This document shows positions 1-8,345 of a stretch of DNA of 38,673 nucleotides, one piece after another. A model generated the notes under the pieces. The model did no database searches and was not told where the DNA came from. It was given only the letters and a program-made list of their open reading frames with translations. A program made the translations under genes and the position numbers. This DNA is from Caldilineaceae bacterium (GTDB taxonomy: Bacteria > Chloroflexota > Anaerolineae > Caldilineales > Caldilineaceae): the NCBI GenBank assembly GCA_020634815.1, contig JACKBA010000024.1, forward strand, positions 72,501-111,173. The letters run 5' to 3'. Positions within the stretch are counted from its first letter, which is position 1. The number at the start of each line of letters is the position of its first letter.

Positions 1-1
1 G

Positions 2-328
2 ACCAAGGTCCTGGCCCAGACCCAACAGCACATCATCCTGATCCAGGATGGCGCCAGGTATCACACCAGTCGAGTGATGAATGAGTTCTTTGCCCTGCAT
101 GCCCAACGCCTCACCAAGTTCCAGTTGCCATCCTACTCTCCGGACTTCAACCCCATCGAATATCTGTGGAAGAAGGTCAAAAAGGCGGCAACGCACCTCA
201 AGTACTTTGCGTCCTTTGACGCCTTGACCACCGCCGTTGACCGCACTTTGTGCGAATTCGCCGAGCTACCTGACGAGATCCTGGCCCTCATGGGCCACTA
301 CTGCGAAACGATGGGCGCCGAAGCGTGA
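2..328 (+). CDS. IS630-family transposase, C-terminal part (cut by window start)
   Basis: This open frame enters from the left edge and stops at 328. It encodes the C-terminal half of a DDE transposase of the IS630/Tc1-mariner type. QDGARYHTS carries the second catalytic Asp, and SPDFNPIEYLWKKVK carries the final catalytic Glu; both are hallmarks of the DDE_3 domain. The first Asp and the N-terminal helix-turn-helix lie outside the window, so whether the gene is intact cannot be judged. IS630 elements insert at TA dinucleotides. The right end of the element should lie shortly after the stop, but no terminal inverted repeat can be fixed because the left end is missing. Confidence 0.85.
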   Translation, partial: TKVLAQTQQHIILIQDGARYHTSRVMNEFFALHAQRLTKFQLPSYSPDFNPIEYLWKKVKKAATHLKYFASFDALTTAVDRTLCEFAELPDEILALMGHYCETMGAEA

Positions 329-382
329 TTCACGATTCTTTTTCTGAACATCTATAGACGTATCGAGTGCCCGCAAAGCTGC

Positions 383-412
383 TTGACACACGATTCCGAG
401 TCGTGCTACATT
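383..412 (+). promoter_or_regulatory. Sigma70-type promoter for the large glycosidase gene
   Basis: TTGACA at 383-388 is followed after 18 bp by TACATT at 407-412, a perfect -35 box and a good -10 box. Transcription would begin near 419, leaving a leader of about 200 nt before the ATG at 618. The same pair of boxes recurs upstream of the ABC transporter at 4823-4851. Confidence 0.6.
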
Positions 413-432
413 CTGCCGCACGCGTGCGCCAT

Positions 433-459
433 CGAAAGTAAATCGCCCAGCAATCGCAA
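433..459 (+). promoter_or_regulatory. Candidate operator, copy 1 (CGAAAGYAAAT-N8/9-WTCGCAA)
   Basis: CGAAAGTAAAT (433-443) and ATCGCAA (453-459) lie just downstream of the predicted transcription start. The same two blocks with nearly the same spacing lie at 4870-4895, at the same place relative to the second promoter. A repressor binding here would block early transcription. The regulator is unknown and no regulator gene is evident nearby. Confidence 0.45.
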
Positions 460-617
460 TAACTATGTAACGTTTTGCTTTTGTTACTACGTCAAAAGGG
501 TCTCGCGTTGCGACATGAGGCGGTCACCTTTCTGTCCAAGTTGTGACGGAACCGTCATCGGGACAAGAACGGCGCGGTGCCCACTTGAAGCAAGAATTGT
601 GCCAAGGAAACAAGTGC

Positions 618-3600
618 ATGGATCACCAATCATTCCTTCCCGCCTTTTCCACGCCGCCGAAGGAGTATTCACCGGTACCGATCTGGTGGTGGAGTGGCGA
701 GCGACTTGATCCGCAGCGCCTGCGCTGGCAACTCGAGCGCTTTGCTGAGGGCGGCGTCTACAACCTGATCGTGCTCAATCTGGCGCCGACCAGTCCGCTC
801 TATGGCAGCGACGCCGACGATCCGCCTTTCCTTTCTGAGGAGTGGTGGGCGATCTTCCTCGGTGTGTGCGCCGACGCGCGCGAATTGGGCGTGCACATCT
901 GGTTCTACGACCAAATCGGCTTTTCCGGCGCCAACTTTCAGGGAGAGGTCGTGCGCGAGAATGGCGCCTTCGCCGCGCAATGGCTGGAGAGTGTCACCTA
1001 TGAAGGTAGTGGACAAGCGGAGCTGATCTGTCCGGCTGAGGGAGTTCCGCTGGCTGCCGCTGCCACGCCGCTTGACCCATCCGGCGAACCCTCCGGTCTA
1101 CCTGTACCCCTGGCCATTGACGGGGGCAGGGTATCGGCAGCCAGCGGTGAGTTCCAGCGCGTTCGCCTGGTTTATGCAGTACGCCGCGGGTTTGATTACT
1201 TCAGCCCGGATGCCTGCGCGCAACTTTTTGACCGTGTGCACGGCGAGTTTGAGCGCCGCGCCGTCGACTATTTTGGCGACGTGATCGTCGGGTCGTTCCA
1301 GGATGAACTGCCGTCGTTGGCCACGTGGGGCGACGGCTTCGCCACGGCCTTCCAGGCGCAGATGGGCTATGACATCGTGCCGCGGCTGCCCGAATTGTGG
1401 GACGGGCGCGGCGATGCTGCGGATCGCCTGCGCAGCGACTACCATCGCGTACGCGCCGCGCTGGCGGAAGCTGCATTCTTCAAGCCGCTCTTTGAGTGGC
1501 ATGAACGACACCATCTTCTCTGTGGCTTTGACCAGCAAGGACCGGCACGTGCCGGTCACCCCGTAGCCTCGGTCCATTTCTATGCCGACTACCTGCGCAC
1601 CCATCGTTGGTTCACGGTACCCGGCAGTGATCACCACGGCGAGGCAAAGATTCATAGTTCGTTGGCCCATCTCTACGATCGGCCGCGCGTCTGGATCGAG
1701 TCGTTCCACAGCAGCGGGTGGGGCGGCACGCTGGAGGAGACCTTCGACTGGCTGCTGCCCTGGTTGCGTGCCGGTGCGACGCTCTATGACCCGCACGCAG
1801 TCTACTACAGCACGCGCGGCGGCTGGTGGGAATGGGCGCCGCCATCAACCTGCTGGCGACAACCCTATTGGCGCCATTACTCGCACTTCTCACGTGCCGT
1901 CAGCCGCCTGTGCTATGTGCTGAGCCAGGGACACCACGTGTGCGACATCGGCGTGCTCTTTCCCAGCGCGACCGTGCAGGCGGGACTGGCACCCGATGGC
2001 AAGCCACTCCCCGCGGCACAGACCGCTCATGTGATCTATGAAAAGTTGGCCGGCAGCATGTTCTGGCAGGATATGCAGCCGGGTGTTCTCGATCGCGACC
2101 GGCGCGATTATGATGTGCTCGACGATGCCTCGCTCCAGCGCGCGAGCGTAGAGAACGGCGCGCTCATTATCGGCGCCGAACGGTACCGCGCTGTGATCTT
2201 GCCCGGCTGCTACGTGCTGGAGGCGGCCAGTGCCGAGACGTTGGTGCGCTTTGTGGAAAGCGGCGGACTGTTGATCGCCATCGGCGCACTGCCCGCATTG
2301 AGCGTTGTGGCCGAGAGCGAGTCGATTGCTGCGCTGCGCCAGTGCTTTGTCGACGGCCGCGCCCGGCACATCGACGACGCCGAGGCGCTGCCCCAGGCCC
2401 TGGCGTCCCTGCCCCGCACGGTCGATGCGCCGGTACCGACCTTGCACCGGCGCATTGATGGCCGCGACGTGATCTTCGTGCCGGCCGCGACGCCCTATGC
2501 CACGCGTCAGGAGCGCAATCGGAGCTGGCTCGCTGTCGCCTACACCTTTGATCCCGACGACTATCAGCGTTCGATGCGTGTGGTCGTGCGCGGCGTGCAC
2601 AACGCCCCCGAATTGTGGGATGCCTATGCCGGCACGCGGCGCAATTTGCCGGTGGAGGTGCTGGACGACGGAATTGCCGTCGACATTCCTTTCGATAGCA
2701 GCCCCGCGGCGCTCCTGATCTGGCCACCGCCGGACGATGACGGCGTTGCACATGCCAACCTGTCGCGCAGTGACGAGGCGGTAACGCTGGCGGACTTATC
2801 TGGCGAGTGGGAAGTCAGCATTGAACCGACGCTTGAGAACCAGTTTGGCGACCTGGCGCGCCCGGCGCACGCCGGGGCGCCGCCGGTGCAGACATGGCAC
2901 TTCCACCATTGCGTCGAGGCGCCGGGGGAAGATGGAGTGGCGCTTGGCTGGCCGGCCGGCGCGTTTCCCGCTGCTGACGAGATGGTGATGGCTACATTCG
3001 GGCCGCAAGGCTGGTTCCTCGGGCCGTTGGCGGCAGATCAATTGCCGGCTCCGTATGGCGCGCACGGTGGCGATGAAGGATTACAGGTGATTGGCTGGCA
3101 GTCCGCCGTCTACTCGCTTTCACGTGGCGTGCGGCGCGATCCGATTCACCTGGCCAGCCTGGGGCCAAACGGGCACGTGCCGGAGGAGTTTCTCCTCTTC
3201 GGCCGTACGGAAAAAGGTCAAGGTGTTCAGTTCCGTACCAGCGTGTGGATGGAAGAAGCGATCGCGGTGGCCCTGGCGCTGGGAGCGCCGGCAGCAAAAC
3301 GGCTTTGGGTCAATGGCCAGGAGATTGGCGGTGCACCTACCGGTTATCTTTGGATGGCGCCTGTGCAGTTGCAGGCCGGTCTGAATGTGATTGAGTTCCG
3401 GCTGGTTGCCGAGCAGACGTTGAACATGCGCTGCTCCTGGGCGTTGGTGCGCAACCCACAGCGCTATGCCAGGCCGGAGTGGATGACGACACCCGATGAG
3501 CCGCAGATGCATTCCGGCATCACCTTTGCGTGCGACCTGGAACTCCCGTTCACCCCGGCACATGCGACCATTCAGGTTGGCGCAGACGCGCCGTGCCGCG

Positions 3601-4646
3601 TCGTTGTCAATGGCGTTGAGATGGGGCGACAAGGTGGCTTCGACCCCTACTACAGCACGGCACGCGTCCAACCATATCCGATTTCCAATCTCACAGCAGG
3701 GAAGAATCGCATCGAACTCCAGATCCAGGATATGGGGCGCCGCGTGGCGGTGGTGGTCGACGGCGCGGCGACCGGTGTCGATGGCGAGCGTTTCGCCTGG
3801 TTCAGTGGCCCAACATGGCAGGTGCGGCGTGATGGCGGAGCGGCGCTGCCTGTCCAGTTGCGCCGCCGCCAGTGGGTCGACATGCAGTATGATTTCGTCG
3901 AGAGCGCTCTGTTCGACATGGACCCCAGCTATGCGCACCTGTGGCGACGGCCCCATCCACTGCCGGCCGCCAACTGGCTGGAGGATGCACCGGCCGATGG
4001 CAGCGTGATAGCGGCCACTCCGGATGCCTTTGCCGGCTCGACGCGCATCGAGTGGTTGGCCTGGACGGTGCCGCCTGGCGCCGTTGCCATGGTTGCACCG
4101 GTAGCGGGGAGTGCTCGGCTCTGGATCGACGGCAAGGAAGCCAGGCTGGACGAAGCCGGGCGTGCCCAACTCGACGGCGATGGGGGACACAGCCGTTCGG
4201 CGGTCCTGCGTGTTGAACCGGAGCGGGGTGCCAGCGGCGGCTGCCTGCTGCGCGGGCCGATCACCTATGAACTCGGCGTGGGCAAGATGGCGCCCGGACT
4301 GTGGGGTGATCATGGGTTGGAGAGCTATTCAGGGGGCGTGCGCTACCGCCGGCAATTTACGCTCGACGATGATGCGGCCGGGACGCTCTGCCTCGATCTC
4401 GGCCGCGTGCGCGGCACTGCCGAGGTATGGGTCAACGGTGCGCCGGCCGGGGTGCGAATCTGGTCGCCTTACCGGTTCGATATTACGGCGCTGGTGCGAT
4501 CTGGCGAGAATGGCATCGAGGTGCTGGTACTGAACACGCTGGCACCCTATCTGGACGCGCAGAGCCCGACCTTCTATATCTTCCCTGGCCAGTGTGATTC
4601 TGGACTGCTCGGACCCGTGCGGCTGTTGCGCAGGCCCGCGCAATAG
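618..4646 (+). CDS. Very large GH106-like glycoside hydrolase (1342 aa)
   Basis: The N-terminal region (PPKEYSPVPIWWWSG, then a QLERFAEGGV stretch) and the multi-domain plan resemble GH106 alpha-L-rhamnosidases and related unclassified glycosidases: a TIM-barrel part in roughly the first 450 residues, then beta-rich domains. The C-terminus (about residues 1230-1342, with RVRGTAEVWVNGAPAG) resembles the GH2-type sugar-binding beta-sandwich. Acidic candidates for catalysis are D229/E230 (FQDEL) and E361 (WIESFHSSG); their roles are inferred. No signal peptide or lipobox is visible, so the enzyme probably acts in the cytoplasm on imported oligosaccharides. The ATG at 618 is chosen because AAGGAA lies 8 nt upstream; an in-frame extension to 543 has no comparable ribosome site. 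It has its own promoter and a downstream hairpin, and sits directly before an ABC importer. Substrate unknown. Confidence 0.7.
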   Translation: MDHQSFLPAFSTPPKEYSPVPIWWWSGERLDPQRLRWQLERFAEGGVYNLIVLNLAPTSPLYGSDADDPPFLSEEWWAIFLGVCADARELGVHIWFYDQIGFSGANFQGEVVRENGAFAAQWLESVTYEGSGQAELICPAEGVPLAAAATPLDPSGEPSGLPVPLAIDGGRVSAASGEFQRVRLVYAVRRGFDYFSPDACAQLFDRVHGEFERRAVDYFGDVIVGSFQDELPSLATWGDGFATAFQAQMGYDIVPRLPELWDGRGDAADRLRSDYHRVRAALAEAAFFKPLFEWHERHHLLCGFDQQGPARAGHPVASVHFYADYLRTHRWFTVPGSDHHGEAKIHSSLAHLYDRPRVWIESFHSSGWGGTLEETFDWLLPWLRAGATLYDPHAVYYSTRGGWWEWAPPSTCWRQPYWRHYSHFSRAVSRLCYVLSQGHHVCDIGVLFPSATVQAGLAPDGKPLPAAQTAHVIYEKLAGSMFWQDMQPGVLDRDRRDYDVLDDASLQRASVENGALIIGAERYRAVILPGCYVLEAASAETLVRFVESGGLLIAIGALPALSVVAESESIAALRQCFVDGRARHIDDAEALPQALASLPRTVDAPVPTLHRRIDGRDVIFVPAATPYATRQERNRSWLAVAYTFDPDDYQRSMRVVVRGVHNAPELWDAYAGTRRNLPVEVLDDGIAVDIPFDSSPAALLIWPPPDDDGVAHANLSRSDEAVTLADLSGEWEVSIEPTLENQFGDLARPAHAGAPPVQTWHFHHCVEAPGEDGVALGWPAGAFPAADEMVMATFGPQGWFLGPLAADQLPAPYGAHGGDEGLQVIGWQSAVYSLSRGVRRDPIHLASLGPNGHVPEEFLLFGRTEKGQGVQFRTSVWMEEAIAVALALGAPAAKRLWVNGQEIGGAPTGYLWMAPVQLQAGLNVIEFRLVAEQTLNMRCSWALVRNPQRYARPEWMTTPDEPQMHSGITFACDLELPFTPAHATIQVGADAPCRVVVNGVEMGRQGGFDPYYSTARVQPYPISNLTAGKNRIELQIQDMGRRVAVVVDGAATGVDGERFAWFSGPTWQVRRDGGAALPVQLRRRQWVDMQYDFVESALFDMDPSYAHLWRRPHPLPAANWLEDAPADGSVIAATPDAFAGSTRIEWLAWTVPPGAVAMVAPVAGSARLWIDGKEARLDEAGRAQLDGDGGHSRSAVLRVEPERGASGGCLLRGPITYELGVGKMAPGLWGDHGLESYSGGVRYRRQFTLDDDAAGTLCLDLGRVRGTAEVWVNGAPAGVRIWSPYRFDITALVRSGENGIEVLVLNTLAPYLDAQSPTFYIFPGQCDSGLLGPVRLLRRPAQ

Positions 4647-4717
4647 GTGTTCGCGGGGAGAGGAGATGCGAATTTTCTCAGTTTGCAAGCCGGTGATGGT
4701 TGGACGTGTCACGGGCC

Positions 4718-4754
4718 GCCACGCCGCAGGAAAACTAGTTTCCGGCGGCGTGGC
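4718..4754 (+). terminator. Strong stem-loop after the glycosidase gene
   Basis: GCCACGCCG (4718-4726) pairs with CGGCGTGGC (4746-4754), and the inner GGAAA/TTTCC extends the stem. It lies about 70 nt past the stop at 4646. There is no long T-run, so it may be an inefficient terminator or an RNA-stabilising hairpin. Confidence 0.5.
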
Positions 4755-4822
4755 GACGTGCGGGGGAAATCCTGGCCACTGTTGGCGCCGATTCAGGTAG
4801 CTTGAGACAGCTTGAAATCGGA

Positions 4823-4851
4823 TTGACACTGTTTGGAATGTGTGTTACATT
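4823..4851 (+). promoter_or_regulatory. Sigma70-type promoter for the ABC importer operon
   Basis: TTGACA (4823-4828), a 17-bp spacer and TACATT (4846-4851). It matches the boxes of the promoter at 383-412. Transcription would start near 4858, giving an untranslated leader of about 310 nt before the ATG at 5168. No known riboswitch was recognised in that leader. Confidence 0.6.
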
Positions 4852-4869
4852 ATTCTCGATTTCCCAGAC

Positions 4870-4895
4870 CGAAAGCAAATAGTTGCCATTCGCAA
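4870..4895 (+). promoter_or_regulatory. Candidate operator, copy 2 (CGAAAGYAAAT-N8/9-WTCGCAA)
   Basis: CGAAAGCAAAT (4870-4880) and TTCGCAA (4889-4895) match the element at 433-459 in 10 of 11 and 6 of 7 positions, with spacers of 8 and 9 nt. It starts 19 nt past the -10 box, against 21 nt for copy 1. Conserved placement suggests a shared regulator of glycosidase and transporter. Confidence 0.45.
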
Positions 4896-5167
4896 GCAAT
4901 GCAAAATATCGAGCTTTAGTTTTTCTTGCTCTGGCCAGAGCAGATTGTGGCTGTCTAGCGGCCTTCTGTCGACGTGGCTGACCGGGCAGGATGACATCTG
5001 CAGATGCAATCCGTTTGCGCTGTACCCACCCCCTAGAGAAGTGCGTTCAGAGCGTGTTGGTATTTCAGGCCGGCACTGAAGGCGCGTTGTGAAGAATGCC
5101 CATGCGCCAGCTAGTGTTGCCTGTTTTTCACCCTAATTCAATGTTCTGCAACAAGGAGAGGAGTCCC

Positions 5168-7147
5168 ATGGGAAAGCTCAAGTTCTTGAGTGTGTTGGTT
5201 GTCCTTGCGATGTTGCTTGCCGCGTGTGGCGGCGGCGCGCCTGCTGCTCCGCCGGCTGACGCTCCGGCCGCGGATGCCCCGGCTGCCGAAGCGCCCGCCG
5301 CGGCTGCCCCGTCCGGTGAAGTTGCCATGGAGGCGCCGGCATTGGCTGAGGCTGTGGCCGCTGGCACATTGCCGGCGCTGGAAGAGCGCCTGCCTGCCGT
5401 CCCGTTCGTGGTCGGGCCTGGCGTATTGCTGAGTGAGGCCAACGTCCCGAACTGGGCGCCGGGCCAATATGGCGGCACCCTCAACACGGCCCACAGCGTC
5501 GCCGACTGGGCGCCCGATGTCTTCGTCATGCTCAACGAGCCGCTGTTGCAGGCGCCTGACCTCAGCGTGCAGGGCATCCAGGGCAACGTTCTGGAGAGCT
5601 TTGAGGTGAGCGACGACAACACAGTCTTCACCTTCAAGATGCGCGAAGGGCTGAAATGGTCGGATGGCGAACCGGTTACGACCGAGGATGTTCGCTTTAC
5701 TTGGGAGAACATCTACGGCAACGAGAAGCTCTATCCGAGCGGCTTGCCTGCGCGCTTCCGCACCGGCTTCACGCCCGCCGGTGATCCGATGACGCTGGAT
5801 ATCATTGACGACTACAACTTCACCCTGACGTCGAGCGCGCCCTATGGTGGTTTCCTGCGCAATATCACCATCGAGGGTTGGAACGGCTACACTGAACTGA
5901 TTAATCCCGCCCACGTGCTGAAAAAATGGCACATTGACTTCACGCCCATCGAGGATATGAAGGCGGAGTTGGAAGCCAACAACCTCACCGAGGAGTGGTG
6001 GACGCTTTTCAACCAGCAGAAACGCTGCCAGAGTTGGGATGTCACACGCGCCCGTTGCATCGGCTATCCCACACTGACCCCCTGGGTTTCCGTTGCCAGC
6101 GAAACACCCGGCGTGATGATCTTCGATCGCAATCCGTATTACTTCAAAGTTGACACCGAAGGCAAGCAACTCCCATACATTGATCGCATCGTCTCCGTCC
6201 AGGTGGAAGATGTCGAGATGGTCAATCAGCGCGTGCTGAATGGCGATGTCGACTTCCTGCGCGAGAGCACAGCCCTTGTGAAGGTGCCTCTGTACAAGGA
6301 AAATGAGGCGAAGGGCGGCTTCCGCACGGTCCTGACCGATATGCATGTCGATTCCAGCAATCTCTTCCTGAATCAGACCTTCGAAGATGAGACGTGGCGC
6401 AAGGTGTCCCAGGACATCCGATTCCGCCAAGCCTTGAGCCTTGCCATCAACCGCGACGAGATCATCGAGAGCGTCTACTACGGCTTTGCAGAGAAGCCGC
6501 TTGTCAGCGTCGGCGAGGAATTCTCGCAGTATGATGTCGCCAAGGCAAATGCCCTGCTTGACGAGATGGGCATGACGGAACGCGATGCCAATGGCATGCG
6601 CATGGTTGATGGCAAGCCCTTCTCCATCCTGTTGGAGCACGGCGCCCATGCCCCAGACCTGGAACCGGTTGCCGAGTTGGTTTCCGAGCAACTAAAGGAA
6701 ATTGGCATCGACTTGCAGGTGAAGCGAATCGACCCGAATCTGTGGACGCAGCGTCAAGATGCCAACGAACTTCAGGCAACGATGTTCTGGAGCCATGACC
6801 AGGGTTGGGACAGCGACTACAGCGGCAGCGACAGTTTCCGCCGCACCGGGCGCGCCTGGGCGCTGTGGCATGAGACCAATGGCGCCGAAGGCGAGGAACC
6901 GCCGCAGTGGGTCAAGGATATGTACGACCTGGATGCCGCACGCTGGAGTTCCGTCTCCGGCTCCGACGAGTTCAACAAGCTCAAGGAAGACACCTTTGCG
7001 TGGGCGCGAACCAATTTGCCTGTAATCACCATCGTTGAGAAGGTGAAGTATCCGATGATTGCGGCCCAGAATCTGCGCAATGTGGCAGATGCCGGGTATG
7101 CGATCGCCTCCAACTTTGCCGGCGAGCAGCTCTGGTTCGAGCAGTAA
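5168..7147 (+). CDS. Family-5 ABC substrate-binding lipoprotein
   Basis: A 659-residue solute-binding lipoprotein of the SBP_bac_5 (DppA/OppA) family. The signal peptide ends in a lipobox (MLLAAC, Cys near residue 16), followed by a low-complexity Ala/Pro/Asp linker to about residue 50. The family signature is seen in the FKMREGLKWSDGEPVTTEDVRFTW stretch, which matches the usual 'LR-GVKWHDG-P-TA-DV-F-W' pattern. The ATG at 5168 is chosen because AAGGAGAGGAG directly precedes it; an upstream in-frame ATG at 5096 would put a long tail before the signal peptide. It binds substrate outside the membrane and delivers it to the permeases encoded downstream. Members transport peptides, but several bacterial ones bind oligosaccharides. 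The neighbouring glycosidase with matching promoter favours a sugar ligand, which is an inference. Confidence 0.88.
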   Translation: MGKLKFLSVLVVLAMLLAACGGGAPAAPPADAPAADAPAAEAPAAAAPSGEVAMEAPALAEAVAAGTLPALEERLPAVPFVVGPGVLLSEANVPNWAPGQYGGTLNTAHSVADWAPDVFVMLNEPLLQAPDLSVQGIQGNVLESFEVSDDNTVFTFKMREGLKWSDGEPVTTEDVRFTWENIYGNEKLYPSGLPARFRTGFTPAGDPMTLDIIDDYNFTLTSSAPYGGFLRNITIEGWNGYTELINPAHVLKKWHIDFTPIEDMKAELEANNLTEEWWTLFNQQKRCQSWDVTRARCIGYPTLTPWVSVASETPGVMIFDRNPYYFKVDTEGKQLPYIDRIVSVQVEDVEMVNQRVLNGDVDFLRESTALVKVPLYKENEAKGGFRTVLTDMHVDSSNLFLNQTFEDETWRKVSQDIRFRQALSLAINRDEIIESVYYGFAEKPLVSVGEEFSQYDVAKANALLDEMGMTERDANGMRMVDGKPFSILLEHGAHAPDLEPVAELVSEQLKEIGIDLQVKRIDPNLWTQRQDANELQATMFWSHDQGWDSDYSGSDSFRRTGRAWALWHETNGAEGEEPPQWVKDMYDLDAARWSSVSGSDEFNKLKEDTFAWARTNLPVITIVEKVKYPMIAAQNLRNVADAGYAIASNFAGEQLWFEQ

Positions 7148-7158
7148 CCTATCTTCAT

Positions 7159-7204
7159 GGTCTACCGGTCTATATGCTGATTGAGCAGAATGGGCCGGTA
7201 GACC
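7159..7204 (+). terminator. Stem-loop 1 between binding protein and permease genes
   Basis: GGTCTACCGG (7159-7168) is the exact reverse complement of CCGGTAGACC (7195-7204), a 10-bp stem with a 26-nt loop that starts 12 nt after the binding-protein stop. No T-run follows. Such hairpins often protect the binding-protein mRNA and lower permease expression. Confidence 0.5.
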
Positions 7205-7241
7205 TGACGAACGATTCCCTAAGAGTACCGTGATAGTTCAG

Positions 7242-7297
7242 CAGAACATGGCGCAAAGTCAGGGCTATGACATGGCGGCGACTCCCGCCATGTTCTG
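7242..7297 (+). terminator. Stem-loop 2 with two alternative pairings
   Basis: CGCCATGTTCTG (7286-7297) can pair perfectly with CAGAACATGGCG (7242-7253), or its overlapping part CCGCCATG (7285-7292) can pair with the nearer CATGGCGG (7271-7278, 6-nt loop). The two forms exclude each other. It lies 50 nt before the permease start and has only a weak T-rich tail, so it may be an attenuator or a differential-expression element. Confidence 0.5.
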
Positions 7298-7346
7298 TTG
7301 TTCCAAATAAGGGTACTGTGTACTGGTGCTGAGGAGGTAGCTACAC

Positions 7347-8345
7347 GTGCTTGTCTACATTATCCGCCGCCTGTTGATGCTGATCCCCATCCTCCTGTTG
7401 GTGTCGTTCATCGCGTTCTTCGTGATTGAGTTGCCGCCCGGTGACTGGGTAACGACGTACGTTTCCCAACTCCGCGCCTCGGGAATTGAGTTGTCTAGCC
7501 AGGAAGCGCAACGACTTAGCCAACTCTACGGACTGGATCAACCATCCTACATACGATATTTCAAATGGATTGAGGGCATCGTGCTGCGCGGCGACTTTGG
7601 CTGGTCGTTTCAATGGGGCAAGCCTGTGGGCGAGGTGATCGCCGAACGGCTCCCGATCACGTTGACGATCTCATTGCTCGCGCTCGTCTTCTCGTGGTTG
7701 GTCGCCATCCCAATCGGAATCTATTCAGCGACCCATCAATACTCTTTAGTCGACTATCTGGCGACTTTTATCGGTTTTATCGGCCTGGCGACTCCCGGTT
7801 TCTTGCTTGCCATGATTCTTGCCTGGGCAGCCAACCAGTATTTCGGGTTTTCAGCACTTGGCCTCTACTCGACAGAATTCCTGGACAAACCGTGGAGTAT
7901 GGCCAAGGCAATTGACATGTTGAAGCATCTGATCTTGCCACTGATCATCATTGGTATGGCCAGCGCCGGTTCGACGATCCGCGTATTGCGCGGCAACCTC
8001 CTCGATGAACTGAAAAAACAATATGTCGTCACGGCACGAGCCAAGGGGCTCTCGGAAATGCAATTGCTCTTCAAATATCCCGTGCGGCTGGCGCTCAACC
8101 CTGTCTTCAGCACGATTGGGTGGCTGCTGCCGGCCATCTTTGCCGGCGAGGTGCTCATCTCGATCGTTCTCAGCGTACCGTCGATTGGCCCGCTGCTCCT
8201 GCGCTCAACACTGGCGCAAGATATGTACCTGACCGGTAGCATTGTCCTGATCCTGAGCGCGTTGACGATCGTCGGCAGCCTGATTTCCGACATCTATCTG
8301 GCTTGGGCTGACCCGCGCATCCGTTATGGAGGTCTCAGCAAATGA
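7347..8345 (+). CDS. ABC transporter permease, DppB/OppB type
   Basis: A 332-residue inner-membrane permease with about six transmembrane segments. It starts with a hydrophobic helix (YIIRRLLMLIPILLLVSFIAFF), typical of the DppB subfamily. The cytoplasmic coupling loop is visible near residues 230-245 (VTARAKGLSEMQLLFKYPV), the EAA-like motif that docks on the ATPase. Translation begins at a GTG preceded by GAGGAGGT. The gene overlaps the next permease by 4 bp (ATGA), indicating coupled translation. With its partner permease it forms the channel for the substrate captured by the binding protein at 5168-7147. Confidence 0.9.
   Translation: MLVYIIRRLLMLIPILLLVSFIAFFVIELPPGDWVTTYVSQLRASGIELSSQEAQRLSQLYGLDQPSYIRYFKWIEGIVLRGDFGWSFQWGKPVGEVIAERLPITLTISLLALVFSWLVAIPIGIYSATHQYSLVDYLATFIGFIGLATPGFLLAMILAWAANQYFGFSALGLYSTEFLDKPWSMAKAIDMLKHLILPLIIIGMASAGSTIRVLRGNLLDELKKQYVVTARAKGLSEMQLLFKYPVRLALNPVFSTIGWLLPAIFAGEVLISIVLSVPSIGPLLLRSTLAQDMYLTGSIVLILSALTIVGSLISDIYLAWADPRIRYGGLSK

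Noticed and set aside
329..382. Right terminal inverted repeat of the IS630 element
   Set aside because: The left end is outside the window, so no matching repeat can be verified.
467..487. Inverted repeat GTAAC-N11-GTTAC in the glycosidase leader as an operator
   Set aside because: Only 5 bp per arm with an 11-nt gap and no counterpart near the second promoter.
383..709. A 108-codon + frame overlapping the start of the glycosidase gene
   Set aside because: It covers the predicted promoter and leader, overlaps the glycosidase start by 90 bp in another frame, and has no ribosome site or domain.
5138..6691. A 517-codon minus-strand frame inside the binding-protein gene
   Set aside because: The + strand gene has a lipobox and family signature; the reverse frame shows only low-complexity residues.
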